From assembly GCF_001937195.1 (NCBI RefSeq), contig NZ_MSDO01000019.1, forward strand, positions 1 to 64,000: a stretch of 64,000 bases of DNA. The letters are read 5' to 3'. The notes below the pieces were generated by a model that did no database searches, was not told where the DNA came from, and worked only from the letters and a program-made list of their open reading frames with translations. Positions 18,717 through 27,827 of this stretch are shown here, one piece after another. Numbering within the stretch: position 1 is the first letter of the stretch; each line of letters begins with the position of its first letter. The DNA is from Salinicola socius (GTDB lineage: Bacteria > Pseudomonadota > Gammaproteobacteria > Pseudomonadales > Halomonadaceae). Position numbers and translations under genes: made by a program.

Positions 18717-19860
18717 GGTCGAAACCACTCAATGTCATCATGCTGAGATCATCCGGTAGAGGATCCCCCAACGCCAATCCTTCCCTCAGATCGTCGACGC
18801 CGGTGCAGTGTGTCGTGCGGAGCTCGAGTTCCTTGAGCCGCGCGTCCAGTGAATTCTCCGGCAGGCATTCCAGAACGCCGTCGGAGCAGAACCAGAGCCG
18901 GAACGACTCGGGCAGAGAACAGCCGTAGATGGGGTACTCGACATCTGGAAACAACCCCACGGGCGGCCCCGAGCCTCCCAGATAAGCGCTACGCCCTTCT
19001 GTCTGGAGAATCGGCATCGGCAGCTGAGCGCCGAGCGCATAGTGCAGAAAATGGCGCTCATGGTCCAGCACGCCGGCGAAAACCGTGGCGTGCTTGCCAA
19101 TCCCCGTCTCCAGCAACTCGCGATTGAGCTCGCCCAGCCACCGTGACGGAAACGCTTCCGGCAGCAACGTTCGCCACTGGGCCAGCCAGCGGTTGCAGAG
19201 ATACTTCAACAGCACGGTGACGAAAGCCGACGACGCGCCGTGTCCAGCCACGTCAGCGAAATAGAAGAAGCTGTAGCGATCGTCACAGCGCTGGAAATCC
19301 AGAAAATCACCGGAAAGGTAGAGCGATGGCGCGAACCAGTAATCGCAGCGCACGCCGAGGTGAGTGACCCCGGGAGACGGTAGCAACTTGCGCTGCACAT
19401 GCCCACCGGCTCGCTGATCGTCGCGAAGCATCTCGAGATGTCTTTCGAGGCGATCATTCAATGCTTCGAGTTCCGCTCGACTCTGGCGGTGCTCGCTCGA
19501 TAGCCGATCCAGCTCCAGCGCCCGCTCGATCAGACGACGCAGAATATCGGCATGCTTCAGCGGCTCCACCAGATAGTCGATCAGCCCTGCGTCGATCGCC
19601 TTGTGCAGATCGCCATCGAGACGGTTTTCGCTGATCACGATCGTCGGCCGTCCCACCGCCAGCTGCTCCCAGCCCTGGTGGGAAACGGCACGCACGTGGG
19701 CAACGACCAGATCACAGCGCGCCGGCAGGGTCGAGACCGAAATCGCGACGCGGATCTCGGCGTCGAGGCGAGAGAGCTCCTCGACCAGCCGTTCACGATC
19801 CGGCCCGGGCAGGTCGATCAAACCGATCACAGGCAGCGCGTCCGACAGCGTATTGGCCAC
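18709..19860 (-). CDS. rssB: PP2C/SpoIIE phosphatase with degenerate receiver domain, RssB-like
   Basis: The 383-residue protein has a CheY-like N-terminal domain (about 5-110), a coiled-coil linker (about 115-150, SEHRQSRAELEALNDRLERH) and a C-terminal PP2C/SpoIIE phosphatase with its metal ligands intact: SGDFLDF, FADVAGHGASSAF, FCSDGVLE and DDLSMM. It should dephosphorylate the STAS protein encoded next. The receiver seems unable to be phosphorylated: the acceptor Asp position is His55 (CDLVVAHV) and the conserved Lys is Glu99 (DYLVEPLK). GTG at 19860 is taken as start, 4 bases after the mlaA stop; longer frames overlap mlaA fully. Confidence 0.82.
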   Translation of the reverse strand: MANTLSDALPVIGLIDLPGPDRERLVEELSRLDAEIRVAISVSTLPARCDLVVAHVRAVSHQGWEQLAVGRPTIVISENRLDGDLHKAIDAGLIDYLVEPLKHADILRRLIERALELDRLSSEHRQSRAELEALNDRLERHLEMLRDDQRAGGHVQRKLLPSPGVTHLGVRCDYWFAPSLYLSGDFLDFQRCDDRYSFFYFADVAGHGASSAFVTVLLKYLCNRWLAQWRTLLPEAFPSRWLGELNRELLETGIGKHATVFAGVLDHERHFLHYALGAQLPMPILQTEGRSAYLGGSGPPVGLFPDVEYPIYGCSLPESFRLWFCSDGVLECLPENSLDARLKELELRTTHCTGVDDLREGLALGDPLPDDLSMMTLSGFDHD

Positions 19861-19864
19861 AGGT

Positions 19865-20611
19865 CTACTCGGCGAAGTCGTCTTCACTGTATTCGAAATC
19901 GTCACCGAAACCGCCACTGGCAAACGGATCCTTGCCCGCTGCGCCATTGGTGACCTCGAACTGGCGACGCTGCAGATAGGCATCACGAATGAAACTGTAG
20001 CGATCGCCTTGAATCAGCGCCTCCTGGTCAAGCAGACCGGCCCGCAGATCCACGAATCGCAGGAAGGTCAAACCGTATCGCCATTTGTCATCCTCCACAT
20101 AGGTGACCGGGTAGGTGTAGGCATCGACCGGTAAACCACTGGCATCGCGAACCGTGCTTGGACCGAAGATCGGCAGCACCAGGTAGGGCCCGGAATCGAC
20201 ACCCCAGGCACCCAGTGTCTGACCGAAATCTTCCTCGTTTTCGTTCAGCCCCATTCGCGTAGCCGGATCGAGCACGCCGCCGACACCCAGAATGGTGTTG
20301 ACCACGAAACGTCCGGACGCCACGCCAGCATTGCCCCACTGCCACTGGAGGATGCTGTTGAAGACCGTACGGATCTCACCCAGATTGGAGAAAAAGTTGC
20401 CGACGCCATCCTGAACCGGGTCCGGGGTGACGGTGTCATAACCCTGCGCGACCGGCTTCAGCGCATAGCGATCAAGCGTGTCGTTGAACTGATAGACACC
20501 GCGGTTGAAGCCTTCCCACGGATCCTGAGGATTGGAATCCTCACCCGTGGAGGCGCAGCCGCTCAACGCTGTGGCGATACAGATACCGCCCAGCCAATGG
20601 ATCGATTTCAT
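19865..20611 (-). CDS. mlaA: MlaA (VacJ) outer-membrane lipoprotein
   Basis: MlaA removes misplaced phospholipids from the outer leaflet of the outer membrane and hands them to the MlaC/MlaFEDB retrograde route. The 248-residue precursor has a lipoprotein signal ending LSGC with Cys19, then the MlaA domain: DPWEGFNRGVYQFNDTLD, NILQWQWGNAGVASGRFVVNT-like channel region, GVGGVLDPATRMGL, GPYLVLPIFGPSTVRD. An acidic C-terminal tail follows. The ATG at 20611 shares one base with the stop of the KAS III gene. The other mla genes are not in this window. Linkage to a KAS III gene and to rssB suggests envelope-lipid homeostasis. Confidence 0.94.
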   Translation of the reverse strand: MKSIHWLGGICIATALSGCASTGEDSNPQDPWEGFNRGVYQFNDTLDRYALKPVAQGYDTVTPDPVQDGVGNFFSNLGEIRTVFNSILQWQWGNAGVASGRFVVNTILGVGGVLDPATRMGLNENEEDFGQTLGAWGVDSGPYLVLPIFGPSTVRDASGLPVDAYTYPVTYVEDDKWRYGLTFLRFVDLRAGLLDQEALIQGDRYSFIRDAYLQRRQFEVTNGAAGKDPFASGGFGDDFEYSEDDFAE

Positions 20612-21741
20612 CAACACGCATTTCCTTTACGCAGTATCACACTGCCCGCACTGTAGCCCGCACCGAAGGAACACACCACCCCTACGTCGCCCTCCTGCAA
20701 CTCGTCCCGGTGCAGGTGGAAGGCAATGATCGAGCCTGCCGAACTGGTATTGGCATAGCGGTCGAGAATGATGGGGGCTTCCGCGATCGATGCTTCACGC
20801 CCCAGCACTCGCTGAGCAATCATGTCGTTCATATGACGGTTGGCCTGGTGCAACCACAGCTTCTTGACCGAATCCCCGGTTAGCGACTGGCTTTCCAGAT
20901 GATCGAGAATCAGCGCTGCGACCATCGGACAGACCTCCTTGAACACTTTGCGCCCTTCCTGGACGAAAAGCTTGTCCATGGCGTCCGGTTCATCGTCGGC
21001 AAGACGGTTGAGAAATCCGAAATTGTTGCGGATGGCGTTGGAAAACCGGGTCACCAGACGCGTGCCAAGCACCGTGAAATGCTCCCGGTCCTTCGCCAGA
21101 TGATCGGCCTCCAGCACGATGGCCGTGCAGGCATCGCCGAAAATGAAGTGGCTGTCGCGATCGCGAAAGTTGAGGTGCGCCGAGCAGATTTCAGGGCTGA
21201 CCACCAATACCCGCTCCAGACTGCCGGCACGGATCGCATTGGTCGCCATATCGATGGCGAACGTCGCGCTGGAACAGGCCACGTTCATGTCGAAGGCATA
21301 GCCACCCGCGCCCAGCGCTGCCTGCAACTCGACCGAGACCGCCGGATAAGGTCGCTGGAGGTTGGAACAGGCGACGATGATCAGATCGAGCTGATCGGCA
21401 CGAATGCCAGCGTTATCCAGCGCTTGGCGGGCGGCAGCCACGCCCATCTCGGCTTGTACCGACAGCGCCTCATTGGCGCGCTCGGGAATTCGTGGCCGCA
21501 TACGCTCGGGGTCCAGAATGCCGTTAGCTTCCATCACGTAGCGGCTTTCGATGCCAGAGGCCTTGGCAATGAAGGCCTCACTGGAGTACGCCAGCGGGTC
21601 GCGTTCACCTTTCATGATCGCGTCCGCGTGACGAGAATTTTCCGCATCGACCCAGCTATTGAAGCTGGCGACCAGCTCGGCGTTATCGATCGAATCCGGT
21701 GGCGTGAACAGGCCCGTCGCGGTAATCACGGCTTGCGTCAT
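20611..21741 (-). CDS. 3-oxoacyl-ACP synthase III of the octanoyl-CoA (beta-ketodecanoyl) type
   Basis: This 376-residue thiolase-fold enzyme resembles the Pseudomonas aeruginosa PA3286 class, which condenses octanoyl-CoA with malonyl-ACP and so feeds beta-oxidation products into fatty acid synthesis. The catalytic triad is visible: Cys156 in NVACSSATF, His298 in LHQANRHMND, Asn331 in YANTSSAGS. It is longer than FabH (about 320), with an insert in the first 90 residues (HADAIMKGERDPLAYSSEAF) typical of the class. A strong AGGAGGT lies 8 bases before the ATG, making this the first gene of the KAS III-mlaA-rssB-rssC operon. Confidence 0.88.
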   Translation of the reverse strand: MTQAVITATGLFTPPDSIDNAELVASFNSWVDAENSRHADAIMKGERDPLAYSSEAFIAKASGIESRYVMEANGILDPERMRPRIPERANEALSVQAEMGVAAARQALDNAGIRADQLDLIIVACSNLQRPYPAVSVELQAALGAGGYAFDMNVACSSATFAIDMATNAIRAGSLERVLVVSPEICSAHLNFRDRDSHFIFGDACTAIVLEADHLAKDREHFTVLGTRLVTRFSNAIRNNFGFLNRLADDEPDAMDKLFVQEGRKVFKEVCPMVAALILDHLESQSLTGDSVKKLWLHQANRHMNDMIAQRVLGREASIAEAPIILDRYANTSSAGSIIAFHLHRDELQEGDVGVVCSFGAGYSAGSVILRKGNAC

Positions 21742-21825
21742 CGGCTGTTACCTCCTGCGGCATCGGCCGCTTGTAAGCATTACGCGCATCCGCCAGCGGT
21801 GGATGCAATATGGCGAGCCCTGCCA

Positions 21826-24800
21826 TCACACGGACTGCCCGGTTATTTCCTGCCAGCGTCGCGTCAGACGCTTTTCCGATACGCTCTCCAGCGTGCCCAA
21901 CTGCTGAGCGAATAGCGAGACTCGCCACTCCTGCAGCCACCAGCCGAACTCGACGAGATCGGCATCGACGATACCGTCGCGATGCGTTTTCTGGCGCCGC
22001 GCATCGACACGCTGCTCCCACGCCTGCACCTGCTGCATGGCCAGCTGATCCCGACGCAGATCGCGGGGCGCCTTTTCGAGACGAATCTCCGCCGCCTGCA
22101 GATAGCGCGGATAGTGTGTCAACCACGGGCCCGCGTCGCGCACGAATCCGGGATAGACCAGTCGCTGCATCTGCGCCTTCAGATCGCTGTAGGTCAGCGC
22201 CATTGCCAGCGTGACATTGCCCTTGAGTGCCTTGGTGACCGCCAGGTGGCCTTGCAACGCCTTGTGCAGGTGATCCAGCAGCGTCTCGGTGTAGGCGACC
22301 AGTTCGCCACGCCACTGCTCGAGACGAGTGTCGAATTCCTCCCGTGATCTCGGCAGCGGATCGGCGGCCACGGTCTGGGCCAGACAGGCATCGACCACAT
22401 CGCGGGCCAGTTGCTGCTTACTGCCCACCTTGGCGAACAGCAGCGCACACTGCTTGAGCTTGGGCAACTCGCGCTGAATGTAGCGCACCGTATCGGGCAG
22501 CCGACGGCGGGCCAGCCGCACGACACCTTCGCGATGCGCCGACGCCGCACGTTCGGCGTGATCGAACCAGGCGATATGAAAATCGTCTCCCTCTGCCACC
22601 ATGGCCGGATAGACTTCGACCTGAATGCCGGCCTGGCTGGTCGTGCGAGAATCCGGCAGCGCTGTCTCGGGCAGATCCTCGAGTCGTTCGGCGGTCTCTT
22701 GCGGCGTCGCCGCCAGCGCCTTGGCGCCTGCCGCGGCGGCCTCGCCGAAGCGTGTCTGCAGCGCGCGCAGGTCGCGCCCCTCCCCCAGCACCTTGCCGTG
22801 GTGATCGACCACACGCAGGTTCATCACCAGATGCGGATCGAGCTGATCGTGTCGCCAGGCCGATGCGTCGAGCCGGGTCCCGGTCCTGATCCGCAGAAAC
22901 TCCCCTAGCGCTTCCTCGACCGAGCACTCGTCCGGAGTCAACGAGACCAGAGCAGCGTCGACCCAGTCGGGAATCGGCACGACCTGTCGACGCATCGTCT
23001 TGGGCAAAGCCTTGAGCAGCGCGATGCATTTCTCGCGCAGAAGCCCCGGTACCAGCCAGCTCAGACGTCCTTGTGGCAATTGCGCCAGCATCACTGCCGG
23101 CACGGTCACGGTGACACCATCATCACTGGCACCGGGCGCGAAGTGGTAACTCAGCGGATAGCGAACGCCGTTGAATACCAGCTCGTCCGGATACTGATCG
23201 ACGTTCACGTCATCGGCATCCCGCGCCATCAGCACCGCTTTATCGAGCTTGAGGATGTTCGGCGTGTCACGCTCGGCCTGTTTGCGCCAGTTCTCGAAAC
23301 TGCGCCCGCCAGCCACCTCCGCCGGAATCCGCTCGTCGTAGAAGGCGAACAGGGTTTCTTCGTCGATGAGAATGTCGCGTTTGCGCGCCCGATCCTCGAG
23401 GTCCTCGACCTCGGCGACCATCGCCCGGTTGTGCTCGAAAAAAGCGGCCTTGGTCTGGTAATCGCCTTCCACCAGCGCCCGTCGCAGAAAGAGCTCACGC
23501 GCCTCCTGGAGCGCCACCTTGGCGTAGTCGACGCGGCGGCCGGTGACGATCGGCAGTCCAAAGAGCGTCACCTGCTCCAGCGCCACCACCTGGGCCCGTT
23601 TGCGCTCCCAGTGCGGCTCGCTGTAGGTACGCTTGATCAAATGGGCCGCCTGCGGCTCGATCCACTCCGGCTTGATCCTCGCCACGTCCCGCGCGTAGAG
23701 ACGGCTGGTTTCCACCATCTCTCCGGCCATCACCCATTTGGGCGGCTTGCGCGAGAGACCCGACGCCGGATGAACCAGGAAGCGGCGATTTCTGGCACCG
23801 AGAAACTCGCGACTCTCCGGTTGCAGCTGCCCCAGATTGGAGAGCAGCCCGGATAACAGCGCCTGATGTAACCGCTGAGTATCGACCTGAGGCAGTCTGG
23901 CGGGCTCTTGCGCCAATGCGGACGCCCCCTCGGCGGAGCCGACGGCTGACTGGCGCGCTTCGCTGTCGCCAGGCTGCATGGCAGACGACAGCTCGAGTTT
24001 CATCTCGCGGGTCAGCTGGCGCAGTTGGCGATAGGTATCGTGCCACTCCCGCAGGCGCAGATAGTTCAGGTACTGATCGCGACACCAGCGCCGCAGTTGA
24101 CTGCTCGAGAGCGTCTCGCGCATGGCGTCGAAGCCGTGCCACAGGTTGAGCCAGGCGACGAAATCGGAGTTGGGGTCTTCCCACTGCTTGTGGCGTTGAT
24201 CGGCGGCCTGGCGTTTCTCCGCGGGCCGCTCGCGGGGATCCTGGGTCGCCAGCGCACTGACCACGATCAGCACCTCGCGCAGACACTGAAAGCGCTCGCC
24301 CGCCAGCACCATCCGGGCCAATCGCGGGTCGATCGGCAGCCGCGCCAGCTGGCGTCCGAGGTCGGTGATACACTCGCCATCGTCCACCGCGCCCAGCTCG
24401 AACAGCAGCCGGTAACCGTCCTTGACGAAGCGAGCGTCCGGCGCGTCGACAAACGGGAAGTCGAACACGTCGCCCAGCCTGAGCGACAGCATCGACAGGA
24501 TCACCGAGGCGAGGTTGGTGCGCTGGATTTCGGGTTCGGTGAATTCGGGCCGCGACAGAAAATCCTCTTCGCTGTAGAGCCGGATGCAGACCCCTTCGGC
24601 GACGCGCCCGCAGCGTCCCTTGCGCTGATCGGCACTGGCCTGACTGACCGGCTCGATCGGCAGCCGCTGGACCTTGGCGCGTGCGCTGTATCGACTCATC
24701 CGAACCAGGCCGGGGTCGATCACGTAGCGTATCCCGGGGACGGTCAGCGAGGTCTCGGCGACGTTGGTGGAGAGCACGATGCGTCGGCCGGCATGGGACT

Positions 24801-25872
24801 GGAATACCCGATTCTGCTCGGCGTTGGAGAGCCGCGCGTACAGCGGCAGGATCTCGGTGCTCTTGAGCTCGGCGCGACGCAACACGTCCGCGGTCTCGCG
24901 GATATCCCGTTCGCCGGGCAGAAAGATCAGGATATCGCGCGGACCGCTGTACCAGCGCTTCTCGCGTTCGATGCGCTCCACCTCGTCGACCGCTGCCAGG
25001 ATCCCTTCCTGCAGCGTCAGATCCTCCTCTTCCCGCGATTCGCGAACCAGCGGCCGGTAATGCACTTCGACCGGATAGGCGCGTCCGGAAACCTCGACAA
25101 CGGGGGCCGGCTGGATCTTGCCATCGCGCTCGACGGCAAAATGTCGGGAGAGTCGTTCGACGTCGATGGTTGCCGAGGTGATGATCACCTTGAGATCGGG
25201 ACGACGTGCCGTCAGCCGCTTGAGATAGCCGAGCAGGAAGTCGATATTGAGGCTGCGCTCGTGGGCTTCATCGATGATGATCGCCTCGTAGCGCATGAGA
25301 TCCGGATCATGCTGCGTTTCGGCCAGCAGGATACCGTCGGTCATCAGCTTGACCAGGGTGTTGTCACTGCTCCGATCGGTAAAGCGAACCTGATAACCGA
25401 CCTGCTCGCCCAGCGGCACCTGGAGTTCTTCGGCCAGGCGCGATGCTACCGAGCGCGCCGCCAGCCGGCGGGGCTGGGTATGCCCGATCATGCCACGCCG
25501 CCCAAGCCCCAGCTCCAGGCAAAGCTTGGGGAGCTGCGTGGTCTTGCCGGAGCCGGTTTCGCCGGCGACGACCAGGACCTGATGATCGCGCAGGGCATCG
25601 AGGATGGTCTCGCGCCTGGCGGCGACCGGCAGCGACTCGGGATAGTTCAGCGTGACCGGCTGACGTTGCCGGCGCGCCAGCGCTTCGCTGGACGCCGTCA
25701 GCCGCGCGTCGATCTCGCCCAGCGACCGATCGATCGGCTTGCCGTCACGGGCTCGCCGCGCCAGGCGCTGGAGCCGCTGACGCTGCTCATGAGCGTCACG
25801 CAGCAGACAGCCGTCCAGGCGCGTTTCCAGGTCATTCAGGGCTTGCAGTGAGGGGGAAGCGATAGCGCTCAA
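21826..25872 (-). CDS. hrpA: ATP-dependent RNA helicase HrpA
   Basis: HrpA is a DEAH-box RNA helicase that in E. coli rescues stalled ribosomes and processes some mRNAs. The 1348-residue protein has the N-terminal helicase core with Walker A GETGSGKTTQ (about 104-113), DEAH in IIDEAHERSLNIDF, SATIDVERL and QRKGRCGRVAEG, then HA2/OB-fold regions and the long C-terminal domain of unknown function (DUF3418-type, EWRVSLFAQQLGTLE). The start is TTG at 25872; AGAGGATC stands about 5 bases before it and no ATG fits. It is monocistronic, 84 bases before the KAS III operon on the same strand. Confidence 0.95.
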   Translation of the reverse strand: MSAIASPSLQALNDLETRLDGCLLRDAHEQRQRLQRLARRARDGKPIDRSLGEIDARLTASSEALARRQRQPVTLNYPESLPVAARRETILDALRDHQVLVVAGETGSGKTTQLPKLCLELGLGRRGMIGHTQPRRLAARSVASRLAEELQVPLGEQVGYQVRFTDRSSDNTLVKLMTDGILLAETQHDPDLMRYEAIIIDEAHERSLNIDFLLGYLKRLTARRPDLKVIITSATIDVERLSRHFAVERDGKIQPAPVVEVSGRAYPVEVHYRPLVRESREEEDLTLQEGILAAVDEVERIEREKRWYSGPRDILIFLPGERDIRETADVLRRAELKSTEILPLYARLSNAEQNRVFQSHAGRRIVLSTNVAETSLTVPGIRYVIDPGLVRMSRYSARAKVQRLPIEPVSQASADQRKGRCGRVAEGVCIRLYSEEDFLSRPEFTEPEIQRTNLASVILSMLSLRLGDVFDFPFVDAPDARFVKDGYRLLFELGAVDDGECITDLGRQLARLPIDPRLARMVLAGERFQCLREVLIVVSALATQDPRERPAEKRQAADQRHKQWEDPNSDFVAWLNLWHGFDAMRETLSSSQLRRWCRDQYLNYLRLREWHDTYRQLRQLTREMKLELSSAMQPGDSEARQSAVGSAEGASALAQEPARLPQVDTQRLHQALLSGLLSNLGQLQPESREFLGARNRRFLVHPASGLSRKPPKWVMAGEMVETSRLYARDVARIKPEWIEPQAAHLIKRTYSEPHWERKRAQVVALEQVTLFGLPIVTGRRVDYAKVALQEARELFLRRALVEGDYQTKAAFFEHNRAMVAEVEDLEDRARKRDILIDEETLFAFYDERIPAEVAGGRSFENWRKQAERDTPNILKLDKAVLMARDADDVNVDQYPDELVFNGVRYPLSYHFAPGASDDGVTVTVPAVMLAQLPQGRLSWLVPGLLREKCIALLKALPKTMRRQVVPIPDWVDAALVSLTPDECSVEEALGEFLRIRTGTRLDASAWRHDQLDPHLVMNLRVVDHHGKVLGEGRDLRALQTRFGEAAAAGAKALAATPQETAERLEDLPETALPDSRTTSQAGIQVEVYPAMVAEGDDFHIAWFDHAERAASAHREGVVRLARRRLPDTVRYIQRELPKLKQCALLFAKVGSKQQLARDVVDACLAQTVAADPLPRSREEFDTRLEQWRGELVAYTETLLDHLHKALQGHLAVTKALKGNVTLAMALTYSDLKAQMQRLVYPGFVRDAGPWLTHYPRYLQAAEIRLEKAPRDLRRDQLAMQQVQAWEQRVDARRQKTHRDGIVDADLVEFGWWLQEWRVSLFAQQLGTLESVSEKRLTRRWQEITGQSV

Positions 25873-25906
25873 AGAGATCCTCTACGTCGGCGAGATAACG
25901 GCAACC

Positions 25907-25940
25907 ACAGGTTCGCCATCCATGGCGGTGGCGAACCTGT
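25907..25940. terminator. Hairpin downstream of fadD
   Basis: ACAGGTTCGCCA (25907-25918) and its exact complement (25929-25940) flank a 10-base loop between the fadD stop and the hrpA start (both minus strand). The stem is strong but no T tract follows, so it may terminate weakly or protect the fadD 3' end. Confidence 0.6.
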
Positions 25941-25961
25941 CATTGTAGCGCCGTCGGCGGA

Positions 25962-27698
25962 TCAACTCACGTCCGAGGAAGATCGCCGTTCCGTCGACGT
26001 CGTATCGCCAGCCTTGCCGGAGGATGCGGATTCAGCGCTGGATGCCTCGTCGCGAAGCTCACGCCGCAGTACCTTGCCGACATTGCTCTTGGGCAGCTCG
26101 TCACGCAGTTCCACGAACTTCGGCACCTTGTAGCCGGTCAGCTCCTTCTTGCACCACTGACGCAGCGCCTGGGGATCGAGACGATCGTTGCGCGCGACCA
26201 CGAACAGCTTGACGGCTTCTCCGGTCTCTTCATCGGGGACACCGACGGCCGCCGCTTCGACGACATCGGGATGGCCCGCGACGACTTCCTCGATCTCGTT
26301 GGGATAGACGTTGAAGCCCGAGACCAGAATCATGTCTTTCTTGCGATCGACGATCTTGACGTAGCCGTCGTCCAGAATCACCGCCATGTCGCCGGTGCGC
26401 AGCCAGCCATCGGCATCGAGTGCTCTGGCGGTGTCGTCCGGGCGGTTCCAGTATCCCTTCATGACCTGGGGGCCCTTGACGCACAGCTCGCCGCGCTCGC
26501 CCCGCGGCAGGGCTCGGCCATCGTCGTCGACGACCTGAACCGACGTTCCCGGCACCGGCTTGCCAATAGTGCCGATCTGCGGCGCCTCCGGCGGATTGAC
26601 CAAGGCGATGGGCGAGGTTTCGGTCAGGCCGTAACCTTCGACGATGCCGATCCCCGTCGCCTGCTGCCAGCGCTGTGCCCCGGTCTGGGTCAGCGCCATG
26701 CCGCCGGAAATCGTCATCTTGAGCCGGGAGAAATCGAGCGCCTTGAAATCGTCGCGCTGACACAGCGCATTGAACAGGGTATTGAGCCCCACGAATACCG
26801 TGAAAGGGGTCTTCGACAACGTCTTGACGAAACCCGCGATATCGCGGGGATTGGGAATCAGAATATTGTGCTGGCCGGTCACCATGGCGAACAGGCAATT
26901 CACCGTAAAGGTATAGATGTGATAGCACGGTAGCGGCGCGATGATCGTCTCCTCACCCTCGACCAGCGCTCTGCCGACCACTTGCTTGGTCTGCAGCATG
27001 TTGGCGATCAGGTTGTGGTGGGTCAGCATGGCGCCCTTGGCGACCCCGGTGGTGCCGCCGGTGTACTGCAGCGCCGCCACGTCGCCGCCGTGACTGACAA
27101 CCACATCGGCCTTATGCCGGCTACCCACGGTCAGCGCGTGCCGGAAGCCGATCGAGTCGGGTAACGAATAGCGCGGCACCAGCTTCTTGACGTATCGCAC
27201 CACCCCGTTGATCAACGATCTTTTCGGCCAGGGATGAAGGTCCGCCATCTCGGTGACATAGACATGCCGGATATCGGTCTGGTCGAGCACCTTTTCCAGC
27301 TTGTGGGCCATGTTGGCCAGCACCAGTATCGCCTTGACGCCGGCATCGCGAAACTGATGACGCATCTCGCGCTCGGTGTAGAGAGGGTTGGTGTTGACGA
27401 CCACCAGCCCGGCACGCAGCGCGCCGAACACGGCGACGGGAAACTGCAGCACGTTGGGCAGCTGAATCGCGATTCTATCGCCGGGTTCCAGATCGGTTTC
27501 GTGCTGCAGCCAGGCAGCGAAGTCGCCGGAAAGCCGGTCGACGTCCCGATAACTCAAGGTATGGCCCAGGCAGCTGAAGGCCGGCTTGTCGGCGAATCGC
27601 TCACACGCCTCGGCGATGATGTCGTTAATCGACGCGAACGCCTCCATGCCCTCCAACGGCGGCCCCGTCTCGATGCACGGGCTGACGCTATCGCTCAT
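25962..27698 (-). CDS. fadD: Long-chain fatty acid-CoA ligase FadD
   Basis: FadD activates long-chain fatty acids to acyl-CoA, coupling uptake to beta-oxidation. The 578-residue ANL-superfamily enzyme has the AMP-binding motif YTGGTTGVAKGAMLTH, VEGYGLTETSP, WLRTGDMAVILDDGYVKIVDR and the C-terminal lysine region LPKSNVGKVLRRELRD. A Ser/Thr-rich tail of about 25 residues ends the protein. The start at 27698 has AAGGAGA at the right distance; the longer frame adds 23 residues with no family match. It may produce the acyl-CoA pool used by the KAS III encoded 4 kb away, an inference from function only. Confidence 0.94.
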   Translation of the reverse strand: MSDSVSPCIETGPPLEGMEAFASINDIIAEACERFADKPAFSCLGHTLSYRDVDRLSGDFAAWLQHETDLEPGDRIAIQLPNVLQFPVAVFGALRAGLVVVNTNPLYTEREMRHQFRDAGVKAILVLANMAHKLEKVLDQTDIRHVYVTEMADLHPWPKRSLINGVVRYVKKLVPRYSLPDSIGFRHALTVGSRHKADVVVSHGGDVAALQYTGGTTGVAKGAMLTHHNLIANMLQTKQVVGRALVEGEETIIAPLPCYHIYTFTVNCLFAMVTGQHNILIPNPRDIAGFVKTLSKTPFTVFVGLNTLFNALCQRDDFKALDFSRLKMTISGGMALTQTGAQRWQQATGIGIVEGYGLTETSPIALVNPPEAPQIGTIGKPVPGTSVQVVDDDGRALPRGERGELCVKGPQVMKGYWNRPDDTARALDADGWLRTGDMAVILDDGYVKIVDRKKDMILVSGFNVYPNEIEEVVAGHPDVVEAAAVGVPDEETGEAVKLFVVARNDRLDPQALRQWCKKELTGYKVPKFVELRDELPKSNVGKVLRRELRDEASSAESASSGKAGDTTSTERRSSSDVS

Positions 27699-27827
27699 AG
27701 GATCTCCTTGATTCGTGACGGTTATCGATCTTATAACAGGATCGTGCCAGCAAGGCGTTGCCACCAAGGTTGTAAAGCGATCGTCGGGACGCTGCGATAC
27801 GCCGCCATGACTCCGGGCCGCGACTGC

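Noticed and set aside
18210-18728. Start of the STAS gene at GTG 18728
   Set aside because: No ribosome site is near; the ATG at 18716 has GAGTG at suitable distance and gives the same domain.
24025-25851. 608-residue plus-strand ORF opposite hrpA
   Set aside because: Antisense shadow of the hrpA helicase core; His/Gln/Arg-rich composition and no domain.
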